A DNA stretch of 29,628 nucleotides from DASZVN01 sp035547055 (GCA_035547055.1 DASZVN010000219.1:1-29628), one strand, 5' to 3'. Counted from the stretch's first letter, positions 8,863 to 16,565 are shown. Notes: generated by a model from the sequence alone, not told the origin. Translations and numbers: made by a program.

Positions 8863-10230
8863 CTACCCGCGCCCCTTTCCCGGATCATACGGGTTCTTCG
8901 GCTCGCGGAAGCTCATGCGGATGGGCGTGCCGGGCAAATCGAAGGTTTCGCGCAGGCCGTTCACGAGATAGCGGACATAGGCGTCCGGCAGCGCGTCGGT
9001 GCGGGTGCCGAACAGGATGAAATGCGGCGGCCGCGCCTTGGTCTGGGTCATGTAGCGAAGCTTGAGGCGGCTGCCGCGAACGGCCGGCGGGGGATGGGCC
9101 GCGAGCGCCCCTTCGAGCCAGCGATTGAGCTCGGCGGTCGGAATGCGCCGGTTCCACACGGCGGCGGCCGCGAACACCGCCTGCATCAGGCGGTCGACGC
9201 CCTGCCCCGTCACGCCGGAGACCGTCACCAGCGCCACGCCCTTCACCTGGGGCAGCAGGCGGTCGATCTCGTCGCGATGGCGCTTCAGCTCGGCCTGCGG
9301 GTTCTCGATGAGATCCCATTTGTCGAGCGCGACCACCAGCGCCCTCCCCTCGCGCTCGACGAGGGCGGCGATGTGGAGGTCCTGCTTCTCGAACGGGGCG
9401 GTGGCGTCGAGCAGGAGCACCACCACCTCGGCGTAGCGGATGGCGCGGAGCGCGTCGGCGACCGCGAGCTTCTCCAGCTTCGCCTCGACCCGGGCGCGGC
9501 GGCGGATGCCCGCGGTGTCGGCCAGGCGGACCGGCCGCCCGCGCCACTCCCAGTCGATGGCGATGGCGTCCCGGGTGATGCCGGCCTCCGGCCCCGTCAG
9601 CACCCTCTCCTCGCCGACGAGCCGGTTCACCAGGGTCGACTTGCCGGCGTTGGGCCGGCCGACGATCGCGATGCCGAGCGGCCCGGCGGGGCGTTCGGCG
9701 GGTTCCTCGCTGTCTTCGCCGGCGGCCTCGTCCTCCTCTTGTGGCAACGCCGCCTTGAGCGCTTCGTAGAGAGCGTCCAATCCCTCGCCATGCTCGGCCG
9801 ACAGCGCGACCGGATCGCCCAAGCCGAGGCGAAAGGCCTCGAGCGCCCCGGCCCCGCCGCGGCCTTCGGCCTTGTTGGCCAGGACGATCACGGGCTTGCC
9901 GCCGCGGCGGAGCAGCGCGGCGAAGCGCTCGTCCTCGGGCGTCACGCCGGCGCGCGCATCGACCATGAACAGGATGACGTCGGCCGTTCGCAGCGCGGCG
10001 TCGGTCTGCGCGCGCATGCGGGCGGCGAGGCTGCCGGCCGCGGCATCCTCGAGGCCGGCGGTGTCGACGGCGAGGAAATCGAGATCGGCGATCCGGGCCT
10101 CGCCCTCGCGGCGGTCGCGGGTGACGCCGGGCGTGTCGTCGACTAGCGCCAGCCGCTTGCCGACCAGGCGGTTGAACAGCGTGGACTTGCCGACATTGGG
10201 GCGGCCGACGATGGCGACGATGGGCAGCAT
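8863..10230 (-). CDS. der: Ribosome-assembly GTPase Der (EngA)
   Basis: The 455-residue Der has two tandem GTPase domains followed by a KH-like domain and assists 50S subunit maturation. P-loops are GRPNVGKST (9-17) and GRPNAGKST (191-199), joined by an acidic linker (about 163-180). DTPG-type switch segments are present (DDTPGVTRDR near 31-40, LADTAGIRRR in domain 2). The first G4 motif reads NKAE (119-122). The second reads DKWD, where most Der proteins have NKWD. The upstream in-frame start at 10260 is possible. I chose 10230 because GGAG precedes it at normal spacing and the protein then opens directly with the first GTPase strand. The usual bamB neighbour is missing. Confidence 0.95.
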   Translation of the reverse strand: MLPIVAIVGRPNVGKSTLFNRLVGKRLALVDDTPGVTRDRREGEARIADLDFLAVDTAGLEDAAAGSLAARMRAQTDAALRTADVILFMVDARAGVTPEDERFAALLRRGGKPVIVLANKAEGRGGAGALEAFRLGLGDPVALSAEHGEGLDALYEALKAALPQEEDEAAGEDSEEPAERPAGPLGIAIVGRPNAGKSTLVNRLVGEERVLTGPEAGITRDAIAIDWEWRGRPVRLADTAGIRRRARVEAKLEKLAVADALRAIRYAEVVVLLLDATAPFEKQDLHIAALVEREGRALVVALDKWDLIENPQAELKRHRDEIDRLLPQVKGVALVTVSGVTGQGVDRLMQAVFAAAAVWNRRIPTAELNRWLEGALAAHPPPAVRGSRLKLRYMTQTKARPPHFILFGTRTDALPDAYVRYLVNGLRETFDLPGTPIRMSFREPKNPYDPGKGRG

Positions 10231-10371
10231 CGCGGCTCCATGCGCCGGCGGCGGCAGCAAGGCAAGCGCTCTTCGTCACCGCCAACACCCGCGCCGCGTC
10301 TATGCCCGCCCGGACACAGGTGCTTGGGCCGGATATCCACGCATTGCAGCAACTGCCCACGGACATCGCGG

Positions 10372-10394
10372 ATGGCCGGGACGAGCCCGGCCAT
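10372..10394. repeat. Palindromic element, type C (ATGGCCGGG stem)
   Basis: ATGGCCGGG (10372-10380) pairs with CCCGGCCAT (10386-10394) around a 5-base loop, and GGCGG follows. It sits 21 bases beyond the VOC stop, between VOC and der, and could act as a transcript-end hairpin for VOC. A very similar element with the same flanks lies at 15039-15061. Palindromes of this general form are common in the intergenic DNA of some alphaproteobacteria. Confidence 0.6.
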
Positions 10395-10414
10395 GGCGGG
10401 AAGGCTCACGCCGC

Positions 10415-10801
10415 CTATGCCGCCTTCAGGGCGTTGTGGAAGTTCAGCTCGATCTGCAGGCCGTCCGGGTCGTGGACGAAGACCTGGAGCAGGCCGATAT
10501 CCGTCAGCCGGTTCTCGCGATAGGGGATGCCGCGGTCGCGGAAGGCGCCGAGCGTCCTCTCCGGATCGATGCTCTTGAAGGCGATGTGGTCGAGGCGGCC
10601 CGTGGTGTCCTTGGGCCGGTCGGAGGGCTCGCGCTTCATCAGATGGACGAGCGGGATGCCGCCGCAATAGAGCCAGTAGCCCGGGAAATCCATCTGCGGC
10701 CGGAAGCCCGCGGTCAGGCCGAGGAGGTCGCAGTAGAACTCCCGCGTGCGCTCGATGTCGGCGCATTCGATGGTGAAATGCTCGAGCTGTTCGGCCGGCA
10801 T
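10415..10801 (-). CDS. VOC (glyoxalase/bleomycin-resistance fold) family protein
   Basis: The 128-residue protein has the paired beta-alpha-beta-beta-beta modules of the vicinal-oxygen-chelate fold. The first module contains LEHFTIECADIERTREFYCD and the second contains LDHIAFKS and DPDGLQIELNF. Likely metal ligands are H8, H72 and E118. Such proteins act as isomerases, dioxygenases or resistance proteins on small molecules, and the reaction here cannot be inferred. I chose the ATG at 10801, which has GGAGA upstream; the longer frame to 10870 adds low-complexity residues. It occupies the place between the lipoprotein and der where bamB would be expected. Confidence 0.88.
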   Translation of the reverse strand: MPAEQLEHFTIECADIERTREFYCDLLGLTAGFRPQMDFPGYWLYCGGIPLVHLMKREPSDRPKDTTGRLDHIAFKSIDPERTLGAFRDRGIPYRENRLTDIGLLQVFVHDPDGLQIELNFHNALKAA

Positions 10802-10884
10802 CGGCGCGTCTCCGGTTGCGGCCCTGGGGCCGGGCCGATCATGCCCCGAAAGCGCCGCAGCCGCCAGCAAGGGCGGTCCGATCG

Positions 10885-11118
10885 CTATTTCGCCTTCGCG
10901 TCCGACGGCTCGGGCCCGACCGTGGTCTGGGTCAGCCCGTTGGACGACATGTCGAAGTCGCGCGGGCGGGTGTCGACCGTCGGCACCGGATGACGCACGC
11001 CCGGCAGCGGCGTCTTGTGCTCGGCGAAGGGGTTGAGGCCCTCCAGCGTGTCGCAGCCGCCTAGCGCGGCCGACAGGGCGCCGAGAACGAGCACGTTGCG
11101 ACGCGAGACCACGGCCAT
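10885..11118 (-). CDS. Short lipoprotein resembling the N-terminus of BamB
   Basis: The 77-residue product opens with SRRN, then a hydrophobic stretch (about 9-19) and a lipobox LGGC with the lipidated cysteine at C22, so it should be an exported lipoprotein. CDTLEGLNPF and KTPLPGVRHPV then resemble the start of alphaproteobacterial BamB, the outer-membrane assembly lipoprotein. The remainder contains no beta-propeller repeats and stops after a hydrophilic tail. A strong CGGAGG site precedes the ATG. The upstream neighbour is YfgM-like and der lies beyond one extra gene, matching the yfgM-bamB-der order. It could be a decayed bamB or an independent small lipoprotein. The reading frame itself looks sound; the BamB relation is inference. 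Confidence 0.7.
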   Translation of the reverse strand: MAVVSRRNVLVLGALSAALGGCDTLEGLNPFAEHKTPLPGVRHPVPTVDTRPRDFDMSSNGLTQTTVGPEPSDAKAK

Positions 11119-11137
11119 GGACACCTCCGAGAGACGG

Positions 11138-11956
11138 TCAATGCGCCGGCGGCGCGGCGGGGGAAGACGTGGATGCCGGCGGAGCCGCCGGCGCAGCTTG
11201 CGCGGGCGCGCCAGCGGGCAGCGGCGCCGCCGGTGTTTCGATCGCCGGCAGCTCGGGGCCCGAGGCGGCGGCCGGGGGCGCAGCAGCGGGATGCGGCGCC
11301 TTCTTCGCCGCCTCGGCGCTGGCGGCGAGATCGAGCAGGACCGAGGCGCGCTGGCGCACGCTCTGCGGGGTCCCGGCGTCGGCGACCATCTCCTGGGCGA
11401 TCTTCTCGGTGGTGGCGAGGTCGCCCGCCTGCCAGGCCGCGAGCGCCAAGATCTCGCGGGCCGAATTGCGCCACGGGTTGCCCGGCGCCGCAAGCGCCTG
11501 GGCATGCGCCTCGACGCCCGCGCGATCCTTGAGGCCGAGCAGCAGCATCGCCGCGCGGAGCTTGGCGAGGTCCTTCATCTGGGACGACACGCCGCCGTCG
11601 GCGGCAATGGCGTCGAGCGCGGCGACGGCGGCCTTGGGATCGCTCGCCGCGATCGCGGCGGCGGCGCGGAAGCGGGCGAGCAGGCGATAGCCGCCCGGCG
11701 CGTCGGCGGCGAGCCGGTCGAGCGCACCCACTGCCGCCTTGCCCTTGTCGTCACGCGCCAGCGCCAGCGCCGATTCGAACTTCGCGCCGGCGGCCGCGGC
11801 CTGGCGCTGCGTGTACCAGATCCAGGCCCGCCAGCCGGCCACCGCCAGCACGACGACGACCGCGGCGGCGACGATGTAGACGCCCCAGCGCTGCCACAGC
11901 TTCTTGAGCTGCTCGCGGCGGACGTCTTCCTGAACCTCGTCGAAAATGTCGGTCAT
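11138..11956 (-). CDS. YfgM-like membrane-anchored TPR protein
   Basis: The 272-residue protein starts with a short cytoplasmic part (DIFDEVQEDVRREQLKKLW), a single membrane helix at about 25-43, and an Ala-rich helical region of TPR type (about 50-215). A low-complexity Pro/Ala tail follows (about 220-272). This is the layout of YfgM/TPR_21 proteins, which associate with the SecYEG translocon and periplasmic chaperones in E. coli. The family is poorly conserved in sequence, so the call rests on architecture, the opening motif and position next to the bamB slot and der. A promoter-like pair lies just upstream. The lipoprotein gene follows after 19 bases. Confidence 0.8.
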   Translation of the reverse strand: MTDIFDEVQEDVRREQLKKLWQRWGVYIVAAAVVVVLAVAGWRAWIWYTQRQAAAAGAKFESALALARDDKGKAAVGALDRLAADAPGGYRLLARFRAAAAIAASDPKAAVAALDAIAADGGVSSQMKDLAKLRAAMLLLGLKDRAGVEAHAQALAAPGNPWRNSAREILALAAWQAGDLATTEKIAQEMVADAGTPQSVRQRASVLLDLAASAEAAKKAPHPAAAPPAAASGPELPAIETPAAPLPAGAPAQAAPAAPPASTSSPAAPPAH

Positions 11957-12006
11957 GCGTCTCGGGCCGCGGGACTCGGCCGTGCTCCAAAACCGGGGAG
12001 GCCGGC

Positions 12007-12035
12007 ACCATAACGACGGGGCCGGAGCGAGGCAA
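12007..12035 (-). promoter_or_regulatory. Candidate sigma70-type promoter for the YfgM-like gene
   Basis: Reading the minus strand, TTGCCT (12035-12030) is followed after 17 bases by TATGGT (12012-12007), about 50 bases before the ATG at 11956. It lies in the 90-base gap after panB. The spacing is optimal and both hexamers are close to alphaproteobacterial housekeeping promoters. Confidence 0.5.
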
Positions 12036-12046
12036 ACCGCATCGGC

Positions 12047-12883
12047 TCAGGAGGTTGCGCCAGCCGGCTTGCGGACTGCGTAGGTATGTTCGGGCGCGGG
12101 AAAGCTGCGGGCGCGGACCTCGCGCGCGTACTCCTCCATGGCGCCGCGGATGTGGTCGCGCAGGTGGCCATAGCGCTTGACGAATTTCGGCGTCCGCTCG
12201 GACAGGCCGAGCATGTCCTCCATCACCAGGATCTGGCCGTCGCAGCCCGAGGAGGCGCCGATGCCGATGGTCGGCACCGCGACCTTGCCGGTGATGCGGT
12301 CGGCGAGCGGAGCCGCCACCGCCTCGACCACCATGGCGAAGGCGCCGGCCTCCGCGACCGCCACGGCGTCGGCCTCGATCGCCGGCCATTCCGCCTCGTC
12401 GCGGCCATGGGCGCGGAAACTGCCGAGGGCGAGAATGGCCTGCGGCGTCAGGCCGACATGGCCCATCACCGGCACCCCGCGTCCGGCAAGGAAGCGGATG
12501 GTCTCGGCCATGCGCTCCCCGCCCTCGAGCTTGATCGCGCCAGCGCCGGTCTCCTTCAGCACCCGCGCGGCGTTGCGGAAGGCCTGCTCGGGGCTTTCCT
12601 CGTAGCTGCCGAAAGGCATGTCGACCACGACCAGCGCCCGCTTCGATCCGCGCATCACCGCCTGGCCCTGGAGAATCATCATCTCCAGCGTCACCGGCAC
12701 GGTCGTCTCGAAGCCGTGCATGACGTTGCCGAGCGAATCGCCGACCAGCATGAAATCGACGACGTCGTCGGCGATCCCGGCGGTATGGGCGTGATAGGCG
12801 GTCAGCGCCACGATCGGCTCGCCGCCTTTGTGGGCGCGGATGTCGGCAGCGGTGAGCCGGCGGATCGGCGCTTGTACGGACAT
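12047..12883 (-). CDS. panB: 3-methyl-2-oxobutanoate hydroxymethyltransferase (ketopantoate synthase)
   Basis: The 278-residue PanB transfers a hydroxymethyl group from methylene-tetrahydrofolate to alpha-ketoisovalerate, making ketopantoate for pantothenate and CoA. It is a TIM-barrel enzyme with the metal- and substrate-binding motifs MLVGDSLGNV (45-54), DMPFGSYEES (88-97) and GHVGLTPQ (141-148). The likely catalytic glutamate is E187 in VVEAVA, and the late motif is CDGQILV. I chose the ATG at 12883, which has CGAGG upstream; the longer frame to 12946 would overlap the MFS gene. panC is not next to it. An MFS transporter gene ends 19 bases before it on the same strand. Confidence 0.95.
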   Translation of the reverse strand: MSVQAPIRRLTAADIRAHKGGEPIVALTAYHAHTAGIADDVVDFMLVGDSLGNVMHGFETTVPVTLEMMILQGQAVMRGSKRALVVVDMPFGSYEESPEQAFRNAARVLKETGAGAIKLEGGERMAETIRFLAGRGVPVMGHVGLTPQAILALGSFRAHGRDEAEWPAIEADAVAVAEAGAFAMVVEAVAAPLADRITGKVAVPTIGIGASSGCDGQILVMEDMLGLSERTPKFVKRYGHLRDHIRGAMEEYAREVRARSFPAPEHTYAVRKPAGATS

Positions 12884-12902
12884 CGGGGCCCTCGGGGACT
12901 GG

Positions 12903-14147
12903 TCACTCGCGCGGAGCGTATCGCATTCCGGCGGCGAGCGCCGCAATCGCGATCAGGCCGACCACGCCGGCAAGCACGAGGTCGGCAACGATCGGCGAGG
13001 CCAGGGCACCGAGCACGCCGACGCCGATCACCGGCAGCGAGATCGAGAAATAGCAGGCCAGGAGATAGGTGGAGACCACCTCGGCCCGCCGCTCCTCCGG
13101 TGCGATCTGGTTCACCACCTGGAGGCTGCCGCGATAGCCGAGGCCAGCCGCGACGCCGACGACGGCGGTCGCGACCAGGAGCACGATCAGGCTCGGCAGC
13201 AGTTCCGCCGCAACCAGCAGGGCAAGCGCCGCGAGGAGGACGCCGAGGCCGCCCAGCATCGCGTCGCGGCTCTTCAGGCGCGCCGAGGCGATGGTCGCCA
13301 CTGCGGCGACGGCGAACGCTTCGGCCACCACCGCCCCGGCCACGGCCGGGCTCGTGACGTGGAGGCTCCGGGCAAGAACGCCCGGCGTCAGCGCGGCGTA
13401 GAAGCCGAGCATCGTGAAGATGCCGAACGCCGTCGCCGCGGGGGCGACGAATTGAGGCGCGACCTCGCGCGGCACGCCGAAGCGCGGGCGGATCGCCGCC
13501 CAGTCGATCGCCCTGCCCTGCCCCGCGACCGTCTCGCGTGCTCCGAACACGACCGCGCCGCCGAGGGCGAGCGGCAGCAGGAACAGGACAAAGCAGAGCG
13601 TCAGCGGCCACGGCACGAAGCTCGCGAGAAGGCCTGCGGAAAGCGGGCCAAGCGCGAGGCCGATGAAATTGGCGGCGACGGTGAGGCTCGTCGCCCGCGG
13701 CCGGTCGGCAGCCGGGTCGAGCTCGGCGATCCAGGCGGTGCCGGCGCCGGCGGCGAGGCCGATCGAGATGCCACTCAACGTCCGCGCGACGAAGAGCATC
13801 GTGATGTTCGAGGCGGCGATGAAGACCGCGGTGCTCGCGGCAGCGACGGCGAGCCCGGCAAGGCTCACCGGGCGACGGCCGACGAGATCGGACAGCTTGC
13901 CGAGCGTTACCAGAGTCAGCAGCGTGCCACCGGCATAGGCGGCGTAGATCAGCGTCAGGACGATCTCGGAGAAATGGAAGCTCTGGCGCCAGATCACGTA
14001 GAGCGGCGTCGGCAGCGTGCTGCCGAGGAAGATCACCACGAACTCGGCCAGCACCGGCCATTGCACGGCGAGCGCCGCGCGCAGGCCTGCCGCGCGCTCT
14101 TGTGGGAGGCGCGAGTCGGCAGTGGCGCGGCGAGCGGTTTCAGCCAT
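12903..14147 (-). CDS. Major facilitator superfamily transporter
   Basis: The 414-residue protein has about 12 hydrophobic segments. The MFS motif-A loop GKLSDLVGRRPVS lies between helices 2 and 3 (near residue 80). A second hallmark segment, ARTLSGISIGLAAGAGTAWIAE, is in helices 4-5. Overall it looks like a drug- or metabolite-efflux carrier, but no substrate can be assigned. The ATG at 14147 places the first helix normally; the Shine-Dalgarno is weak. panB follows closely, which might hint at a shared transcript, but nothing links the carrier to pantothenate. The paiB-like gene is divergent across a 118-base gap that presumably holds both promoters, although I could not identify a convincing pair there. 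Confidence 0.9.
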   Translation of the reverse strand: MAETARRATADSRLPQERAAGLRAALAVQWPVLAEFVVIFLGSTLPTPLYVIWRQSFHFSEIVLTLIYAAYAGGTLLTLVTLGKLSDLVGRRPVSLAGLAVAAASTAVFIAASNITMLFVARTLSGISIGLAAGAGTAWIAELDPAADRPRATSLTVAANFIGLALGPLSAGLLASFVPWPLTLCFVLFLLPLALGGAVVFGARETVAGQGRAIDWAAIRPRFGVPREVAPQFVAPAATAFGIFTMLGFYAALTPGVLARSLHVTSPAVAGAVVAEAFAVAAVATIASARLKSRDAMLGGLGVLLAALALLVAAELLPSLIVLLVATAVVGVAAGLGYRGSLQVVNQIAPEERRAEVVSTYLLACYFSISLPVIGVGVLGALASPIVADLVLAGVVGLIAIAALAAGMRYAPRE

Positions 14148-14265
14148 GGCGGTCGGAGACGGAACCGCATTGCCAGGGGAAATGCTATCGTTTCGCAGTG
14201 CGGTGCGGCGTTCCGGGGAAAACCCGCCGTGCCGCCAAAGGTTCGCGCTACCCGACGGAGCACGC

Positions 14266-14910
14266 ATGTACATCCCAGCGGACTTCCGCGAGGAACGGCT
14301 GCCGGTGTTGCACGATTTCATCGCCGCCAACGGCTTCGCACCCGTCGTGACGCAGGGCGCGGAAGGGCTGGAGGCGTCCCACCTGCCCTGGCTGATCGAC
14401 CGTGCCGCCGGCCCCTTCGGCACGCTCCGCGCCCACTTGGCCCGTGCCAACCGCCACTGGCGGCGCATCGCCGATGGCGCCGACGCGCTGGTGATCTTCG
14501 GCGGACCCAATGCCTATGTCTCGCCGTCCTGGTATCCGAGCAAGGCCGAGCACGGCCGCGTCGTCCCGACCTGGAACTACATCGTGGTCCATGTCCGTGG
14601 CCGGGCGCGGATCGTCGAGGATCGCGCATGGCTGCGCGATTTTCTGCCCGCCCTGACCGCCCGGCACGAGGCGGGGCGACCGGCTCCCTGGGCGGTGTCC
14701 GATGCGCCGGCAGACTATGTCGAGGACATGATGGGCGCGATCGTCGGGATCGAGGTTCCGATCACCGCGATCGAAGGCAAGTGGAAGCTGAGCCAGAACC
14801 GCCCGGTTGCGGATCGCCGGGGCACGGCGGCCGGCTTGGCTGCCGAGGACGCGAGTGGCGCGCAGGCCGTCGCGGCCGCGATGCGCGAGGGGTTGGCGGA
14901 GGACCCGTAG
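14266..14910 (+). CDS. PaiB-type FMN-binding protein
   Basis: The 214-residue protein belongs to the PaiB/FMN-binding split-barrel family. It starts with MYIPADFREERL and keeps the family segments NAYVSPSWYPSK, VPTWNYIVVHVRG and, near the C-terminus, KWKLSQNRP. B. subtilis PaiB was described as a negative regulator of sporulation and protease genes, but most homologues have no proven function, and heme or flavin binding is more general. No helix-turn-helix is visible. ACGGAG lies seven bases before the ATG, a good ribosome binding site. No paiA-like acetyltransferase is adjacent. It is divergent from the MFS gene and convergent with rplQ. Confidence 0.9.
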   Translation: MYIPADFREERLPVLHDFIAANGFAPVVTQGAEGLEASHLPWLIDRAAGPFGTLRAHLARANRHWRRIADGADALVIFGGPNAYVSPSWYPSKAEHGRVVPTWNYIVVHVRGRARIVEDRAWLRDFLPALTARHEAGRPAPWAVSDAPADYVEDMMGAIVGIEVPITAIEGKWKLSQNRPVADRRGTAAGLAAEDASGAQAVAAAMREGLAEDP

Positions 14911-14937
14911 GTTGGGCATCGGCTTGCCGATGCCTAC
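14907..14937. terminator. Hairpin 1 of 4 after paiB-like gene; palindrome type A
   Basis: GGCATCGGC (14915-14923) pairs perfectly with GCCGATGCC (14926-14934) around TT. GTAGG and CCTAC flank it and offer an alternative pairing. The element overlaps the stop of the plus-strand gene, so it may terminate its transcript. The stem recurs at 8823-8845. Confidence 0.6.
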
Positions 14938-14939
14938 GA

Positions 14940-14961
14940 CAAGTCGAACCGGCCCGACTTG
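14940..14961. repeat. Hairpin 2 of 4, CAAGTCG stem
   Basis: CAAGTCG (14940-14946) pairs perfectly with CGACTTG (14955-14961) around an 8-base loop. It lies directly after the previous hairpin, in the convergent gap before rplQ. Confidence 0.5.
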
Positions 14962-14998
14962 CGATCCCGAGACCCAATACCGGCAAGCTGGCGTTGAC

Positions 14999-15021
14999 GT
15001 GGGCAGGCGGAGCTTGCCTAC
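14999..15021. repeat. Hairpin 3 of 4, type B (GGGCAGGC/GCTTGCC)
   Basis: GTGGGCAGGC (14999-15008) pairs with GCTTGCCTAC (15012-15021) around GGA, with two G-U pairs. It resembles the hairpin at 19857-19875 in stem and loop. Confidence 0.5.
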
Positions 15022-15038
15022 CCGACAAGACGTCGTGG

Positions 15039-15061
15039 ATGCCCGGCCCGAGGCCGGGCAT
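15039..15061. terminator. Hairpin 4 of 4 downstream of rplQ; palindrome type C
   Basis: ATGCCCGGCC (15039-15048) pairs perfectly with GGCCGGGCAT (15052-15061) around CGA, and GGCGG follows. It begins 12 bases beyond the rplQ stop on the minus strand, so it is well placed to end the whole ribosomal transcript. Its sequence and flanks match the element at 10372-10394. Confidence 0.6.
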
Positions 15062-15072
15062 GGCGGAGCGCG

Positions 15073-15495
15073 TCAGGCCGCTTCGGCCTTCTCCGCCTCT
15101 TCGGCGCGGGCGCGGTCGGCAGCGCCCTTGGCGTCGGTGTCGCGGTCGACCAGCTCGATCACCGCGATCGGTGCGTTGTCGCCGTAGCGGAAGCCGGCCT
15201 TGACGATGCGGATGTAGCCGCCGTGCCGCTCGGCATAGCGGGGGCCGATCACGTCGAACAGCTTCTTCACCGCCGGAAGGTGGCGAATCTCGGCGATGGC
15301 CTGGCGGCGGGCATGAAGGTCGCCGCGCTTGCCGAGCGTGATGAGCTTCTCGACCACCGGCCTGAGGTCCTTGGCCTTGGGCAGGGTCGTCGTGATCTGC
15401 TCGTGCTCGATCAGCGCCGCCGCGAGATTGGCGAACATCGAGCGGCGATGGCCCTGCGTGCGGTTGAAGCGGCGACCGCGCTTGCCGTGCATCAT
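15073..15495 (-). CDS. rplQ: 50S ribosomal protein L17
   Basis: The 140-residue L17 begins with HGKRGRRFNRTQGHRRSMFA, the conserved opening of the family, and contains DLRPVVEKLITLGKRGD. A C-terminal extension of about 20 residues rich in Ala, Glu and Lys is usual for alphaproteobacteria. GGGAGA precedes the first of two adjacent ATG codons, which decides the start. It is the last gene of the ribosomal superoperon and follows rpoA after 53 bases, as in E. coli. Four hairpins lie downstream. Confidence 0.96.
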   Translation of the reverse strand: MMHGKRGRRFNRTQGHRRSMFANLAAALIEHEQITTTLPKAKDLRPVVEKLITLGKRGDLHARRQAIAEIRHLPAVKKLFDVIGPRYAERHGGYIRIVKAGFRYGDNAPIAVIELVDRDTDAKGAADRARAEEAEKAEAA

Positions 15496-15548
15496 TTCTC
15501 TTGTCTCCCCGCGGGGACCGGGCGCCGCGGACGGCGCCGCCGGCCGCC

Positions 15549-16565
15549 TCAGTAATGTTCCTCGAAGCGCTTGGCCAGCTCTTCGATGTTCTCCGGCGGC
15601 CAGCCCGGCACTTCCATGCCGAGGTGCAGGCCCATCTGCGCCAGCACTTCCTTGATCTCGTTCAAGGACTTGCGGCCGAAATTCGGGGTCCGCAGCATCT
15701 CGGCCTCGCTCTTCTGCACGAGGTCGCCGATATAGACGATGTTGTCGTTCTTCAGGCAGTTCGCCGAGCGGACCGACAGCTCGAGCTCGTCGACCTTCTT
15801 GAGGAAGGCCGGGTTGAACGCCAGCTCCGGAATCGGCGCCCGCTCGCTCTCGCGCTTGGGCTCCTCGAAATTGACGAAGACCTCGAGCTGGTCCTGGAGG
15901 ATGCGGGCGGCGTAGGCCAGCGCGTCCTCGGGCGAGACCGCGCCGTTGGTCTCCACCGTCATCGTCAGCTTGTCGTAGTCGAGAACCTGACCCTCGCGGG
16001 TGTTCTCGATGCGGTAGGAAACCTTCTTCACCGGCGAGTAGAGGCTGTCGACCGGGATCAGGCCGATCGGCGCATCCTCAGGCCGGTTGCGGTCCGCCGG
16101 GACATAGCCCTTGCCGGTGTCGACCGTGAACTCCATACGGATGTCGGCGCCCTCGTCGAGGGTGCAGAGCACCAGCTCAGGGTTCAGGATCTGGACGTCG
16201 CCGATGGTCTGGATGTCGCCGGCGGTGACCGGGCCGGGGCCCTGCTTGCGCAGCGTCATCCGCTTCGGGCCGTCGCCCTGCATGCGGATGGCGATGTCCT
16301 TGATGTTCAGCACGATGTCGGTCACGTCCTCGCGGACACCGGCGATCGAGGAGAACTCGTGGAGCACGCCGTCGATCTGCACCGAGGTGACGGCGGCGCC
16401 CTGGAGCGAGGACAGCAGCACGCGGCGGAGCGCATTGCCGAGCGTCAGGCCGAAGCCGCGCTCGAGCGGCTCGGCGACCGCGGTGATGAAGCGGCTGGAA
16501 TCCCGGCCGGCCTGCACCTCGAGCTTGTTCGGCTTGATGAGATCTTGCCAGTTCTTCTGAATCAC
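15549..16565 (-). CDS. rpoA: RNA polymerase alpha subunit
   Basis: The 338-residue alpha subunit has the N-terminal assembly domain (to about residue 230; LERGFGLTLGNALRRVLLSS is the conserved dimer segment). The C-terminal domain (from about 250) has the UP-element and activator contact region LSVRSANCLKNDNIVYIGDL and TPNFGRKSLNEIKEVL. The start is a GTG at 16565, giving VIQKNWQDLIKPNKLEV, which matches family openings. The longer ATG frame from 16655 would overlap the end of rpsK and adds unrelated residues. GAAGGTG lies upstream. Confidence 0.97.
   Translation of the reverse strand: MIQKNWQDLIKPNKLEVQAGRDSSRFITAVAEPLERGFGLTLGNALRRVLLSSLQGAAVTSVQIDGVLHEFSSIAGVREDVTDIVLNIKDIAIRMQGDGPKRMTLRKQGPGPVTAGDIQTIGDVQILNPELVLCTLDEGADIRMEFTVDTGKGYVPADRNRPEDAPIGLIPVDSLYSPVKKVSYRIENTREGQVLDYDKLTMTVETNGAVSPEDALAYAARILQDQLEVFVNFEEPKRESERAPIPELAFNPAFLKKVDELELSVRSANCLKNDNIVYIGDLVQKSEAEMLRTPNFGRKSLNEIKEVLAQMGLHLGMEVPGWPPENIEELAKRFEEHY

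Noticed and set aside
8821..10146. A 441-codon plus-strand open frame opposite der.
   Set aside because: der is certain on the other strand, and the plus-strand translation has no recognisable domain.
10231..10884. Remains of the BamB beta-propeller between the lipoprotein and der.
   Set aside because: The space is taken by the VOC gene and a palindrome; I could not find propeller-like repeats in any frame by eye.
14148..14265. Promoters for the divergent MFS and PaiB-like genes.
   Set aside because: Hexamers such as TTGCCA and TATCGT are present, but the spacing (10 bases) is wrong for a sigma70 promoter.
12828..15203. A 791-codon plus-strand open frame across panB, MFS, paiB and rplQ.
   Set aside because: It is antisense or out of frame to well-recognised genes and rich in Arg, Gly and Ala low-complexity sequence, as expected for a frame kept open by high GC.
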